DNA of 64,000 nt from assembly GCF_029369745.1 (NCBI RefSeq), contig NZ_CP120210.1, positions 2,666,001-2,730,000 on the forward strand, written 5' to 3'. The DNA is from Amycolatopsis sp. QT-25. GTDB lineage: Bacteria; Actinomycetota; Actinomycetes; Mycobacteriales; Pseudonocardiaceae. The position numbers and the translations under genes are program-made. Positions 56,669 to 64,000 of this stretch are shown in pieces. Numbering within the stretch: the first letter of the stretch is position 1; each line of letters starts with the position of its first letter. Below the pieces are notes generated by a model. It searched no databases. It had not been told where the DNA came from and saw only the letters and a program-made list of their open reading frames with translations.

Positions 56669-57385
56669 TCAGCTTCGGGTGCGGGCTTTCAGCCAGGCCA
56701 GGACGGTCGCGCGGCCCAGTGTTTCCCGGTCCGCGCCGAGGGCGGTGAGCGTCGACTCGCCGACCTCGGCGCGTGGCAGGGCTTCCGCCCAGGCGCGGGC
56801 GACCGCCACCGGATGGATCGGGTCGTCCAGGCACGCGCCGATCCCCGCGGGTACGTCGAGTGCTTCCAGGTCTTCGAGTGCCGGTGCGGGATGGGCGGCG
56901 GCCGTCCGCAGGCTCGCCGCCAAGCCGGCACCGTGCCGCCGCCACGCGCGGCCGAGTTCCGCCGAAAGCCAGCCAGGGACGCCGTCCGCCGATTTCGCCA
57001 GCGCGCCGTCGACCCCGTTTTCGGCCACCAGATCCGCTGACAGGCGCGCGGCGAGCGACGCGGGTGCTCGCCCCGCCGGGCCGTTCCAGGCCGGGAGCGC
57101 GGCCAGCAGGCCGGTGCAGCGGCCCGGATTGCGGGCGGCCCACTCCGCCGACAGATGCGCGCCGAACGAGATGCCGCCGACGAGCAGCGGCCCGTGCTCG
57201 CCGGACAGCCTGTCCAGCTCCTCGAGGCAGCCCTCCGTGAGACGCTCGCCCGGGGGCGGTGGCGGGGCGAGCAACGGGATGCCGAGTGCCCGCAGCGGGC
57301 CGGAGAACACGCTGCGCACGAACACTTCGTCGGACCCGGTGCCGGGGAGTACTACTGCCGTCGTAGGCGGAATAGCGGAGGTCAC
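56669..57385 (-). CDS. Alpha/beta hydrolase fold protein (Rv2695-like)
   Basis: 238 residues from GTG 57385 (MTSAIPPTTAVVLPGTGSDE), with a GGGAGAAG SD. The nucleophile elbow is GGISFGAHLSAEWAARNP (Gly-x-Ser-x-Gly degenerate to ISFG), upstream oxyanion strand VVLPGTGSDEVFVR, and a late His in DDPIHPVAVARAW. Positional orthologue of Rv2695. Possibly a thioesterase or esterase; substrate unknown. Sits on the opposite strand from its neighbours. Confidence 0.82.
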   Translation of the reverse strand: MTSAIPPTTAVVLPGTGSDEVFVRSVFSGPLRALGIPLLAPPPPPGERLTEGCLEELDRLSGEHGPLLVGGISFGAHLSAEWAARNPGRCTGLLAALPAWNGPAGRAPASLAARLSADLVAENGVDGALAKSADGVPGWLSAELGRAWRRHGAGLAASLRTAAAHPAPALEDLEALDVPAGIGACLDDPIHPVAVARAWAEALPRAEVGESTLTALGADRETLGRATVLAWLKARTRS

Positions 57386-57488
57386 GTTGCGATCTTCTCC
57401 CAAACCGGTTGTCCTGGTCCGAGCACGGTTACGCTGGATCACGCACGGGCCGTCCGAGTCGGGGGCCCCGGAGCACAGGAGCACCGTT

Positions 57489-57869
57489 ATGTCCGCCAAA
57501 GACGGCGGCTACTTCAGCCGGCTGGTCCGCAAGCTGACCAGCGACGTCGAGGATCTCGACGCCGACGACCTGTCCGAGAAATCCGAGGCCGGCGGAGCGC
57601 AGCGGGCCTGCGACTGCCGGTCGGGTCAAGAGGTGACGGTGCTCGGGAGGCTCCGCAGCGTGGAGCTCTGCCCGACCAACGAGGCCGCGACACTGCAGGC
57701 CGAGCTGTTCGACGGCACGCAGGGCGTGACGCTAATCTGGCTCGGACGCCGCCGGATCCCCGGAATCGAACCCGGGCGAACCATCAAGGTGCGCGGCCGG
57801 ATGGCCGAACGTGATGGTCAGAAGGTGCTGTACAACCCCTATTACGAACTTCAGAGCCCTGTGAGTTGA
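57489..57869 (+). CDS. OB-fold nucleic acid-binding domain protein
   Basis: 126 residues (MSAKDGGYFSRLVRKLTSDV). After a short helical start the OB-fold runs from about 45: VTVLGRLRSVELCPTNEAAT, DGTQGVTLIWLGRRRIPGIE and TIKVRGRMAERDGQKVLYNP. Single OB domains of this type occur in many actinobacteria beside DUF3159 and Trk genes (Rv2694c in M. tuberculosis) and probably bind single-stranded nucleic acid; no function shown. Confidence 0.87.
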   Translation: MSAKDGGYFSRLVRKLTSDVEDLDADDLSEKSEAGGAQRACDCRSGQEVTVLGRLRSVELCPTNEAATLQAELFDGTQGVTLIWLGRRRIPGIEPGRTIKVRGRMAERDGQKVLYNPYYELQSPVS

Positions 57870-57878
57870 TCCCGCATC

Positions 57879-58607
57879 GTGACTGAACCCGCCGGCGACG
57901 AGCAGAAGACCGACGACAAGAAGCCCCAGCCCACCCTGTTGGAACAGATGGGCGGGCTGTCCGGACTGTTCTATTCCTCGCTGCCGGTCATCGTGTTCGT
58001 GATCGCGAACGCGATCTTCGGGCTCACGGTGGGGATCTGGGCCGCCGTGGGCAGCGCGGTGGCGATCACCGTGCTGCGGATCGTGCGCAAGGAACCGCTC
58101 CAGCCCGCCATCTCCGGATTCTTCGGGGTGGCGATCGCGGCGTTCATCGCCTACCGGACCGGTTCGGCCAAGGGCTTCTTCCTGTTCGGCATTTGGACGA
58201 GCCTGGTCTACTTCGGTGTCTTCGTGCTGTCGATCGTCGTCCGCTGGCCACTGGCCGGGGTGGTGTGGAACGCGCTCAACGGCAGCGGCCACGCCTGGCG
58301 CAAGGACAAGAGGTCGCTGATCGCCTATTCGATCGCGACCGGCGCCATGGCCCTGATCTTCGGTGCCCGGTTCGTGGTGCAGCGCTGGCTGTACGACGAG
58401 GACTACACCGGCTGGCTGGCCTTCGCGAAGATCGCGATGGGATACCCGCTGTACGCGCTCGGCCTCCTCACCGTCGTGTGGGCGGTGCGGCGATCGGACA
58501 AGCACCTCAAGGCGCAGGCCGAAGAGGCCCCGCGCGAGGAGACCGACGCCGAGGTCGAGGCTCGCCTGCGCGAGAAGTACGCGCAGGCGCCCGCCGTCGA
58601 CAACTAG
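57879..58607 (+). CDS. DUF3159 membrane protein
   Basis: 242 residues. Cytoplasmic start with TLLEQMGGLSGLFYSSLPVI (diagnostic), then five or six helices (FVIANAIFGLTVGIWAAVGS onward) and a charged C-terminal tail. Positional orthologue of Rv2693c. Function unknown. The stop codon shares its CTAG tetranucleotide with the stop of ceoC on the other strand. GTG start 9 bases after the OB-fold stop. Confidence 0.9.
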   Translation: MTEPAGDEQKTDDKKPQPTLLEQMGGLSGLFYSSLPVIVFVIANAIFGLTVGIWAAVGSAVAITVLRIVRKEPLQPAISGFFGVAIAAFIAYRTGSAKGFFLFGIWTSLVYFGVFVLSIVVRWPLAGVVWNALNGSGHAWRKDKRSLIAYSIATGAMALIFGARFVVQRWLYDEDYTGWLAFAKIAMGYPLYALGLLTVVWAVRRSDKHLKAQAEEAPREETDAEVEARLREKYAQAPAVDN

Positions 58608-59260
58608 TAACCCAGCGCGGTCCGGATCTCCGGCTCCACGTCCGAGGTCGCCACGAACAGCAACTCGTCACCCGGCTCCAGCGGATCCTCCGGCTGCGGC
58701 ACGATCACCCGGTCCCCGCGCAGGATCGTCACCAGCGCCGCGTCCCGCGGCAGGTTGATCTCGCTGACCGCCTTGCCCGCCAGCGGCGTCTCCTCCGGGA
58801 GGGTGAGTTCGACCAGGTTCGCCTGGCTCTGCCGGAACGTCATCAGCCGCACCAGATCGCCGACGCTCACCGCCTCCTCGACCATCGCGGCGAGCATCCG
58901 CGGGGTCGACACGGCGACATCGACCCCCCAGGCGTCGTTGAACAGCCATTCGTTGGCCGGGTTGTTCACCCGTGCCACCACCCGGCGCACCGCGAACTCG
59001 GTCTTCGCCAGCAGCGACACCACGAGGTTCGCCTTGTCGTCGCCGGTCGCGGCGATCACGACGTCGCATTCCTCGATCCCGGACTCCTCCAGGATCGACA
59101 CCTCGCACGCGTCGCCCAGCACCCAGTCCGCCTGCTCCACGGTGTGCGGCTCGAACTGGTCGGCCTCACGTTCGATGAGCATCACCTGATGGCGCCCGTC
59201 GATCAGCTCCGCGGCGATCGACCGGCCCACCGCGCCGGCCCCGGCAATCGCGACCCGCAT
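58604..59260 (-). CDS. ceoC: TrkA-family potassium channel regulatory subunit
   Basis: 218 residues. N-terminal RCK Rossmann domain with MRVAIAGAGAVGRSIAAELI and the acidic end of strand 2 (VMLIEREADQFE), and a TrkA_C domain from about 130 (ANLVELTLPEETPLAGKAVS, GDELLFVATSDVEPEIRTAL). With CeoB it regulates a potassium uptake channel, binding NAD(H) or ATP/ADP. The 1-base overlap with ceoB indicates coupled translation. Confidence 0.9.
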   Translation of the reverse strand: MRVAIAGAGAVGRSIAAELIDGRHQVMLIEREADQFEPHTVEQADWVLGDACEVSILEESGIEECDVVIAATGDDKANLVVSLLAKTEFAVRRVVARVNNPANEWLFNDAWGVDVAVSTPRMLAAMVEEAVSVGDLVRLMTFRQSQANLVELTLPEETPLAGKAVSEINLPRDAALVTILRGDRVIVPQPEDPLEPGDELLFVATSDVEPEIRTALGY

Positions 59261-59925
59261 CAGTTCTCCTCTTCCGGTTCGCGAGCGGCGACGGTGGTCA
59301 CGTCGCTGACGGTGCCCGATTTCGCGGCGACGTACACGACGTCGTCGGCCTGGATCACGGCCTTGGTGTCGGGCAGCACGGCGGTGCCGAACCGCATCAT
59401 GAACGCGACCCGCGCGCCGGTGGTGTCCTGCAGCTCGCGCACGCTGCGCCCGACCCAGCCCTCGTGCAACGGGAGTTGCAGGAGGGCGACGCTCCCGGAG
59501 GGATCACGCCATTCGGAGGCGACGCCGTCGGGAAGCAGGGTGCGCAGGAACCGGTCGGTCGTCCACGGCACGGTCGCCACGGTCGGGATGCCGAGCCGTT
59601 CGTAGACCGCCGCGCGCTTGTGGTCGTAGATCCGGGCGACGACCTTGTCGATGCCGAAGTTCTCCCTGGCCACCCGCGCCGAAATGATGTTGGAGTTGTC
59701 GCCGCTGGACACCGCCGCGAAGGCCCCCGCGCGTTCGATCCCGGCCTCGATCAGCACCTGCCGGTCGAAGCCGACGCCGACCACCTGCTGACCGTGGAAA
59801 TCACTGCCGAGCCGCCGGAACGCCTGCCTGCTCTTGTCGATGACGGCGACGTCGTGCCCCAGCCGCCCCAGCGCCGCGGCCAGGGATGCGCCGACCCGGC
59901 CGCATCCCATGATCACCACGTGCAC
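59260..59925 (-). CDS. ceoB: TrkA-family potassium channel regulatory subunit
   Basis: 221 residues. RCK domain with MHVVIMGCGRVGASLAAALG and VAVIDKSRQAFRRLGSDFHG, plus TrkA_C (SVALLQLPLHEGWVGRSVRE). First gene of the ceoBC unit, orthologous to Rv2691/Rv2692. ATG start at 59925; the divergent permease may be its membrane partner or an unrelated amine transporter. Mycobacterial CeoB/CeoC are the Trk subunits for potassium control. Confidence 0.9.
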   Translation of the reverse strand: MHVVIMGCGRVGASLAAALGRLGHDVAVIDKSRQAFRRLGSDFHGQQVVGVGFDRQVLIEAGIERAGAFAAVSSGDNSNIISARVARENFGIDKVVARIYDHKRAAVYERLGIPTVATVPWTTDRFLRTLLPDGVASEWRDPSGSVALLQLPLHEGWVGRSVRELQDTTGARVAFMMRFGTAVLPDTKAVIQADDVVYVAAKSGTVSDVTTVAAREPEEEN

Positions 59926-60019
59926 GCCCTGCCTCCTTCGTTCGCGGACGTTTCACCCGTCCGCAGGTACCCAGCCACACCAGCGCCGAACCTACCGTGA
60001 GGAGCGGCCGTCAGCTCCA

Positions 60020-60126
60020 CCGTCCTCCCCACCGCGACCCTCGACGGAGGCGTCGCGCGCCGCCGTTACTTCCAACCGTCCTCCCCACCGCCACCCTCAA
60101 AGGAGGCGCTGCGCGCCGCCGTTACT
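60020..60126. repeat. Imperfect 51-bp direct repeat, period 56
   Basis: Copies at 60020-60070 and 60076-60126 begin CCGTCCTCCCCACCG and end GCGCGCCGCCGTTACT, differing at about six positions. The second copy ends just 8 bases before the permease start, so the duplication covers promoter or leader DNA. Confidence 0.75.
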
Positions 60127-60134
60127 CTTCTGTG

Positions 60135-62210
60135 GTGTCGAAGTTCCCGACCGTATTGAAGCGGCTCGTCCTCGGACGTCCATTCCGGAGTGACCGCCTC
60201 TCGCATACGCTCCTGCCGAAGCGCATCGCGCTGCCGATTTTCGCGTCCGACGCGTTGTCGAGCGTCGCCTACGCGCCTGAGGAAATCTTTCTGACTCTCA
60301 GCGTCGCGGGTCTGTCCGCGTACGCCTTCGCGCCGTGGATCGGCGTCGCCGTCGCGCTCGTCATGCTGGTCGTGGTCGCTTCCTACCGGCAGAACGTGCA
60401 CGCCTATCCCAGCGGCGGCGGTGACTACGAAGTCGCCAATACCAACCTCGGTGGCAAATTCGGGCTCACCGTGGCCAGCGCCCTGCTGGTCGACTACGTG
60501 CTCACCGTCGCGGTCTCGACGTCGTCCGGGGTGGCGAACATCGGGTCCGCCATTCCGTGGGTGGCACAGCACAAGGTGATCGCCGCGGTCGTCATCGTCG
60601 TCGTGTTGACCGCGCTGAACCTGCGCGGAGTGCGCGAATCGGGCAAAGCGTTCGCGATCCCGACCTACGGGTTCATCATCGGCATCCTCGGCATGGTGAT
60701 CTGGGGCCTGATCGAGGCCGCCTCCGGCGCCGACATGCGGGCCGAAAGCGCGGACTTCGAGCTGCACGAAGAAGCCTCTCTGACCGGATTCGCCTTCTTT
60801 TTCCTGTTGTTGCGCACGTTCTCCTCCGGCGCGGCGGCGCTGACCGGGGTCGAGGCCATCAGCAACGGGGTCCCGGCGTTCCAGAAGCCGAAGTCGAAGA
60901 ACGCGGCTACCACGCTGCTGATGATGGGTGTACTCGCGGTGACGATGCTGGTCGGCATCATCACGCTGGCGATCATCACCGACGTCAAATTCGCCGAGCA
61001 CCCGGCGACGCAGCTCACCGGCACTCCGGCGGGCTACGAGCAGAAGACGATCGTCGCGCAGATCGCGCAGGCGGTGTTCGCCGACTTCACCCCCGCGTTC
61101 TACTACATCTCCTTCGCCACCGGCATCATCCTGCTGCTGGCCGCGAACACCGCGTTCAACGGGTTCCCGGTGCTCGGCTCGATCCTCGCCCAGGACCGCT
61201 ACCTGCCGCGCCAGCTGCACACCCGGGGCGACCGGCTCGCCTTCTCCAACGGCATCCTGTTCCTCTCGGCGTTCGCGCTGGTGCTGATCATCGCGTTCGA
61301 CGCGGAGGTCACCAAGCTCATCCAGCTCTACATCGTGGGAGTGTTCGTCTCCTTCACGATCAGCCAAGCGGGCATGATCAGGCACTGGAACCGGCTGCTG
61401 GCAAGGGAAACCGAACCGACGGTGCGGCGGCGGATGCGGCGTTCGCAGACGGTCAACGCGATCGGCCTCACCATGACCGGCACCGTGCTGGTCATCGTGC
61501 TGGTGACGAAGTTCCTGCTCGGCGCGTGGATCGCCATCGCGGCGATGGTGGCGATCTACATCCTGATGACCGCGATCCGGAAGCATTACGACCGGGTCGC
61601 CGAGGAATTGCGCGAGATGGACCGCAAGCCGACCGTATTGCCTTCCCGCAACCACGCGATCGTGCTGATTTCGAAGCTGCACCTGCCGACCCTGCGCGCG
61701 CTTTCCTACGCCAAGGCCGTGCGGCCGGACGTCCTCGAAGCGGTCACGGTGAACGTCGACGACGTCGAAACGCGCAAACTCGTCCAGGAATGGGACGACC
61801 ACAACTTCAAGGTGCCGCTGAAGGTGATCGAATCGCCGTACCGCGAGATCACGAAACCGGTGCTGGACTACGTGAAGCGCGTCCGCGGCGACAATCCGCG
61901 CAACGTGGTGACCGTGTTCATTCCCGAGTACGTGGTCGGGCACTGGTGGGAGCAGGTGCTGCACAACCAGAGCGCGCTGCGCCTCAAGGGGCGGCTCCTG
62001 TTCCAGCCCGGTGTCATGGTGACGAGCGTGCCGTGGCAGCTCGAATCGTCGGAGAAGGCGATCAAACGCGACCGCAAGGCACGGCCGGCGGCAGGCGATG
62101 TACGACGCGGGTTCTCCCCGGCAGGCAAACAACCCGAGAAAGCCGACGCGCTGAGGGAATCCTCCCCGGTGGTCAGGCGACCTGAAAAGAACAAGGACGA
62201 AACAGAATGA
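60135..62210 (+). CDS. APC superfamily permease with cytoplasmic C-terminal domain (Rv2690c-like)
   Basis: 691 residues from GTG 60135 (MSKFPTVLKRLVLGRPFRSD). Twelve helices begin with LPIFASDALSSVAYAPEEIF, then YPSGGGDYEVANTNLGGKFG and GFAFFFLLLRTFSSGAAALTG-type core sequence. A hydrophilic C-terminal domain of about 190 residues (from 500: NHAIVLISKLHLPTLRALSY) resembles a USP/KdpD-like fold. KimA-like potassium/proton importers have this shape, and the ceoBC neighbours support a potassium role, but an amino acid substrate is also possible. Confidence 0.87.
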   Translation: MSKFPTVLKRLVLGRPFRSDRLSHTLLPKRIALPIFASDALSSVAYAPEEIFLTLSVAGLSAYAFAPWIGVAVALVMLVVVASYRQNVHAYPSGGGDYEVANTNLGGKFGLTVASALLVDYVLTVAVSTSSGVANIGSAIPWVAQHKVIAAVVIVVVLTALNLRGVRESGKAFAIPTYGFIIGILGMVIWGLIEAASGADMRAESADFELHEEASLTGFAFFFLLLRTFSSGAAALTGVEAISNGVPAFQKPKSKNAATTLLMMGVLAVTMLVGIITLAIITDVKFAEHPATQLTGTPAGYEQKTIVAQIAQAVFADFTPAFYYISFATGIILLLAANTAFNGFPVLGSILAQDRYLPRQLHTRGDRLAFSNGILFLSAFALVLIIAFDAEVTKLIQLYIVGVFVSFTISQAGMIRHWNRLLARETEPTVRRRMRRSQTVNAIGLTMTGTVLVIVLVTKFLLGAWIAIAAMVAIYILMTAIRKHYDRVAEELREMDRKPTVLPSRNHAIVLISKLHLPTLRALSYAKAVRPDVLEAVTVNVDDVETRKLVQEWDDHNFKVPLKVIESPYREITKPVLDYVKRVRGDNPRNVVTVFIPEYVVGHWWEQVLHNQSALRLKGRLLFQPGVMVTSVPWQLESSEKAIKRDRKARPAAGDVRRGFSPAGKQPEKADALRESSPVVRRPEKNKDETE

Positions 62211-63412
62211 GTGTGGACGCGTCGACCGGCACCTGGCTCGGACGAACGATCGAGCTGGAGGTCGGCGCGGTCGCGCACGGCGGGCACTGCGTAGCGCGGG
62301 CGGAAGGGCGGGTCGTGTTCGTGCGGCACGCCCTGCCCGGCGAGCGGGTCCTGGCCTCGGTCACCGAGGACAAGGGCGGGGCGTTCTGCCGTGCCGACGC
62401 GGTCGAGGTCCTGGAGGCGTCCCCGGAACGCGTGGAGCCGCCGTGCCCGCTCGCGGCGCCGGGCGGATGCGGCGGTTGCGACTGGCAGCACGCCGCGCCC
62501 GGTCATCAACGTGAACTCAAGGCCGCGGTCGTCGCGGAACAGCTGAAGAGGCTGGCCGGGATCGAGCGCGCCGTCGTCGTCGAAGCGCTCGACGGTGGAC
62601 CGCTGGACTGGCGCAGCCGCGTCCGGCTCGTCGCGGGCAAGGACGGCAAGGCGGGCTTCCGGGCGCACCACAGCCACCGCGTGATCGCCGTCGACGACTG
62701 CCCGATCACCGTCCCCGGCGCGCTCGACGACGTCGTGTCGCGGAACTGGCGGCCCGGCAGCGAAATCGAGGTCACCAAGGACGGCGAGGGGCACGTGCAC
62801 GTCCGCGACCTGTCGACGGTCCACGGGAAGACCAAGTCGAGGCAGCTGGCCGGCGGCCTCGCCGTGCAGCACGCCGCCGGCCGCGACTGGCGCCTCGACG
62901 CCCACGGCTTCTGGCAGGTCCACCCGGCCGCCGCCGACACGCTCGCCGCCGTCGTCGCGGACTGGGCCGAGGCGCCGCGCGATGGCGTGGCTTGGGATCT
63001 GTACGCCGGTGTCGGCCTTTTCGCGTCGGTGCTCGCCGACCAGGTCGGCCCGCGCGGCCGCGTGCTCGCCATCGAATCCGGCCGCCGCGCAGTCGCCGAC
63101 GGCGAGGAGAACCTGGCCGACCTCCCGCAGGTCCGCTGGCGCTCCGGCCGCGTCGAGCACCTGCTGGCCGATGCCCCGAAACCGGTCGACGTCGTCGTCC
63201 TCGACCCGCCGCGCAAGGGCGCGGGCAAGGCCGTGGTCGAGTCCATCGTGGAGGGTTCGCCCGACCGGATCGTCTACGTGGCGTGCGACCCGGCCGCCTT
63301 GGCCCGCGACATCGCGCTGTTCGCGGAGCACGGCTACGGGCTGGTGGACCTGCGTGCTTTCGACGCCTTCCCGATGACGCATCACGTCGAATGCGTTGCG
63401 CTGCTGCAATGA
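62207..63412 (+). CDS. Class I SAM-dependent RNA methyltransferase (TrmA/RlmC/RlmD family)
   Basis: 401 residues. N-terminal TRAM-like RNA-binding domain (WLGRTIELEVGAVAHGGHCV), 4Fe-4S cysteines in CPLAAPGGCGGCDWQHA, then the methyltransferase: Rossmann motif WDLYAGVGLFASVLADQV, DPPRKGAG, and catalytic Cys in YVACDPAALARDI. These enzymes make 5-methyluridine in rRNA or tRNA. Positional orthologue of Rv2689c. Start overlaps the permease stop (ATGA). Ends the conserved sigA-Rv2689c block. Confidence 0.92.
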   Translation: MSVDASTGTWLGRTIELEVGAVAHGGHCVARAEGRVVFVRHALPGERVLASVTEDKGGAFCRADAVEVLEASPERVEPPCPLAAPGGCGGCDWQHAAPGHQRELKAAVVAEQLKRLAGIERAVVVEALDGGPLDWRSRVRLVAGKDGKAGFRAHHSHRVIAVDDCPITVPGALDDVVSRNWRPGSEIEVTKDGEGHVHVRDLSTVHGKTKSRQLAGGLAVQHAAGRDWRLDAHGFWQVHPAAADTLAAVVADWAEAPRDGVAWDLYAGVGLFASVLADQVGPRGRVLAIESGRRAVADGEENLADLPQVRWRSGRVEHLLADAPKPVDVVVLDPPRKGAGKAVVESIVEGSPDRIVYVACDPAALARDIALFAEHGYGLVDLRAFDAFPMTHHVECVALLQ

Positions 63413-63551
63413 ATCGGGATTTGTAATCCGTCGGAATGGACTGGCTTGGTTCGGCTTGTCCGGATGTCTTCGTGCTCGCTAACTTGAGTTCCACATTCCG
63501 GAAACGGCAAGGGAACTCACGATCACATCATGAACTGTCTTACCTCGGTCC

Positions 63552-63983
63552 GTGGTGACTGTGCTGGAAAAGGTTGTTCCGGGTGCGATGGGCACGGCGC
63601 GATCACCTTTGCGAAGGACTGATCGAGTGGAGCCCTCAATGCTTCCTCCTGGTGTCACGGCACAGGAGATCAGTTACCGCAACGGTCGGAAGCAAGTGAT
63701 CTACACGGCGCCGTACCCCTCCGAGGGGCCGGTGCTCGCACGTGATCTGCTGGGCAGGCAAGCGTGGATGTTCATGTACGCGCATTTCGTCTTCACCTGG
63801 GTGGAAGGCGCGGTCCAGGTGCAAGTCGGTCACGGAGCCCTGAGCGGGCCGAAGATGCCGCTGTGGAAGGGAATCAGTATCCCCGCGTATTGGTCGGGCC
63901 CCGCGCTGGCCGATTTCGGCCGGGCGTGGGCGCTGGACCAGCTGACCGGTGATCGGGGCACTCCGGCGGCCATTCACTTGTGA
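63552..63983 (+). CDS. Unrecognised 143-residue protein
   Basis: From a GTG (MVTVLEKVVPGAMGTARSPL) or, 29 codons later, an ATG (MLPPGVTAQEISYRNGRKQV). The second half has FMYAHFVFTWVEGAVQVQVG and IPAYWSGPALADFGRAWALD, amphipathic rather than membrane-like. No motif of a known family and no conserved neighbour. Codon use looks genuine (high third-position GC), so it is likely real. The upstream 139 bases hold no clear promoter. Confidence 0.55.
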   Translation: MVTVLEKVVPGAMGTARSPLRRTDRVEPSMLPPGVTAQEISYRNGRKQVIYTAPYPSEGPVLARDLLGRQAWMFMYAHFVFTWVEGAVQVQVGHGALSGPKMPLWKGISIPAYWSGPALADFGRAWALDQLTGDRGTPAAIHL

Positions 63984-64000
63984 GTGGGGAGGATTGCGGA

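Overview
The window is high-GC actinobacterial DNA (class I fumarase, HrdB/SigA-type sigma factor, CYP125, DUF3039/3093/3099/3159/3710/4193 proteins). Gene order and protein style fit the Pseudonocardiaceae, most likely Amycolatopsis or a close relative; this assignment is inferred from gene content only. I see no tRNA or rRNA gene, no insertion sequence, no phage module and no CRISPR array.

Layout. 1-1.8 kb: end of an ECF sigma gene, its membrane anti-sigma factor, and a sugar acetyltransferase. 1.9-10 kb: a patchwork of small enzymes with several broken genes: two nitronate monooxygenase remnants and a 3'-truncated FadA5-like thiolase that faces an intact CYP125 gene across two KstR-like operators. 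10-13 kb: trypsin-like protease, amino-acid permease, GntR regulator. 13.3-17 kb: a probable aminophosphonate catabolism/uptake operon (FAD oxidoreductase, phosphonatase-like HAD, ABC transporter) in which a deletion has fused the HAD gene to the ABC ATPase gene, breaking both. 17-18 kb: two paralogous small lipoproteins. 18-25 kb: fumarase, SigB-like sigma factor (with a candidate ECF-type promoter), dtd, a methyltransferase, an M20 amidohydrolase and DUF3099. 25-28.5 kb: psuK-psuG pseudouridine catabolism operon with an HD hydrolase and a Spo0M-like protein. 28.5-36 kb: DUF3039, a secreted protein, an RND pump, a BrkB-family membrane protein and a SF2 helicase. 36.7-41.5 kb: xylose-type ABC importer with a ROK repressor and a perfect operator palindrome. 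41.5-50 kb: TetR/hydrolase operon with its operator, DUF7455, EamA and APC transporters, a two-component system, two small membrane proteins and a secreted protein.

50-63.4 kb is a conserved housekeeping block in the same order as Mycobacterium tuberculosis Rv2703-Rv2689c: sigA, ppgK, suhB, cei, DUF4193, DUF3093, dut, DUF3710, an alpha/beta hydrolase, an OB-fold protein, DUF3159, ceoC, ceoB, an APC permease and a TrmA/RlmC-type RNA methyltransferase. The last gene is unrecognised.

The most striking non-coding signal is a set of long, near-perfect palindromes placed between the ends of genes, mostly convergent pairs. Four share an AAATT-type centre (9998, 25156, 36238, 53367), two share a CGCAA-TAGTCACCTG arm (13114, 41467), and one is of another type (18088). 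They look like dispersed repeats serving as shared bidirectional terminators. Other regulatory signals are the KstR sites, the xylose operator, the TetR operator, the promoter upstream of sigB, and a 45-bp tandem repeat that multiplies a possible start codon.
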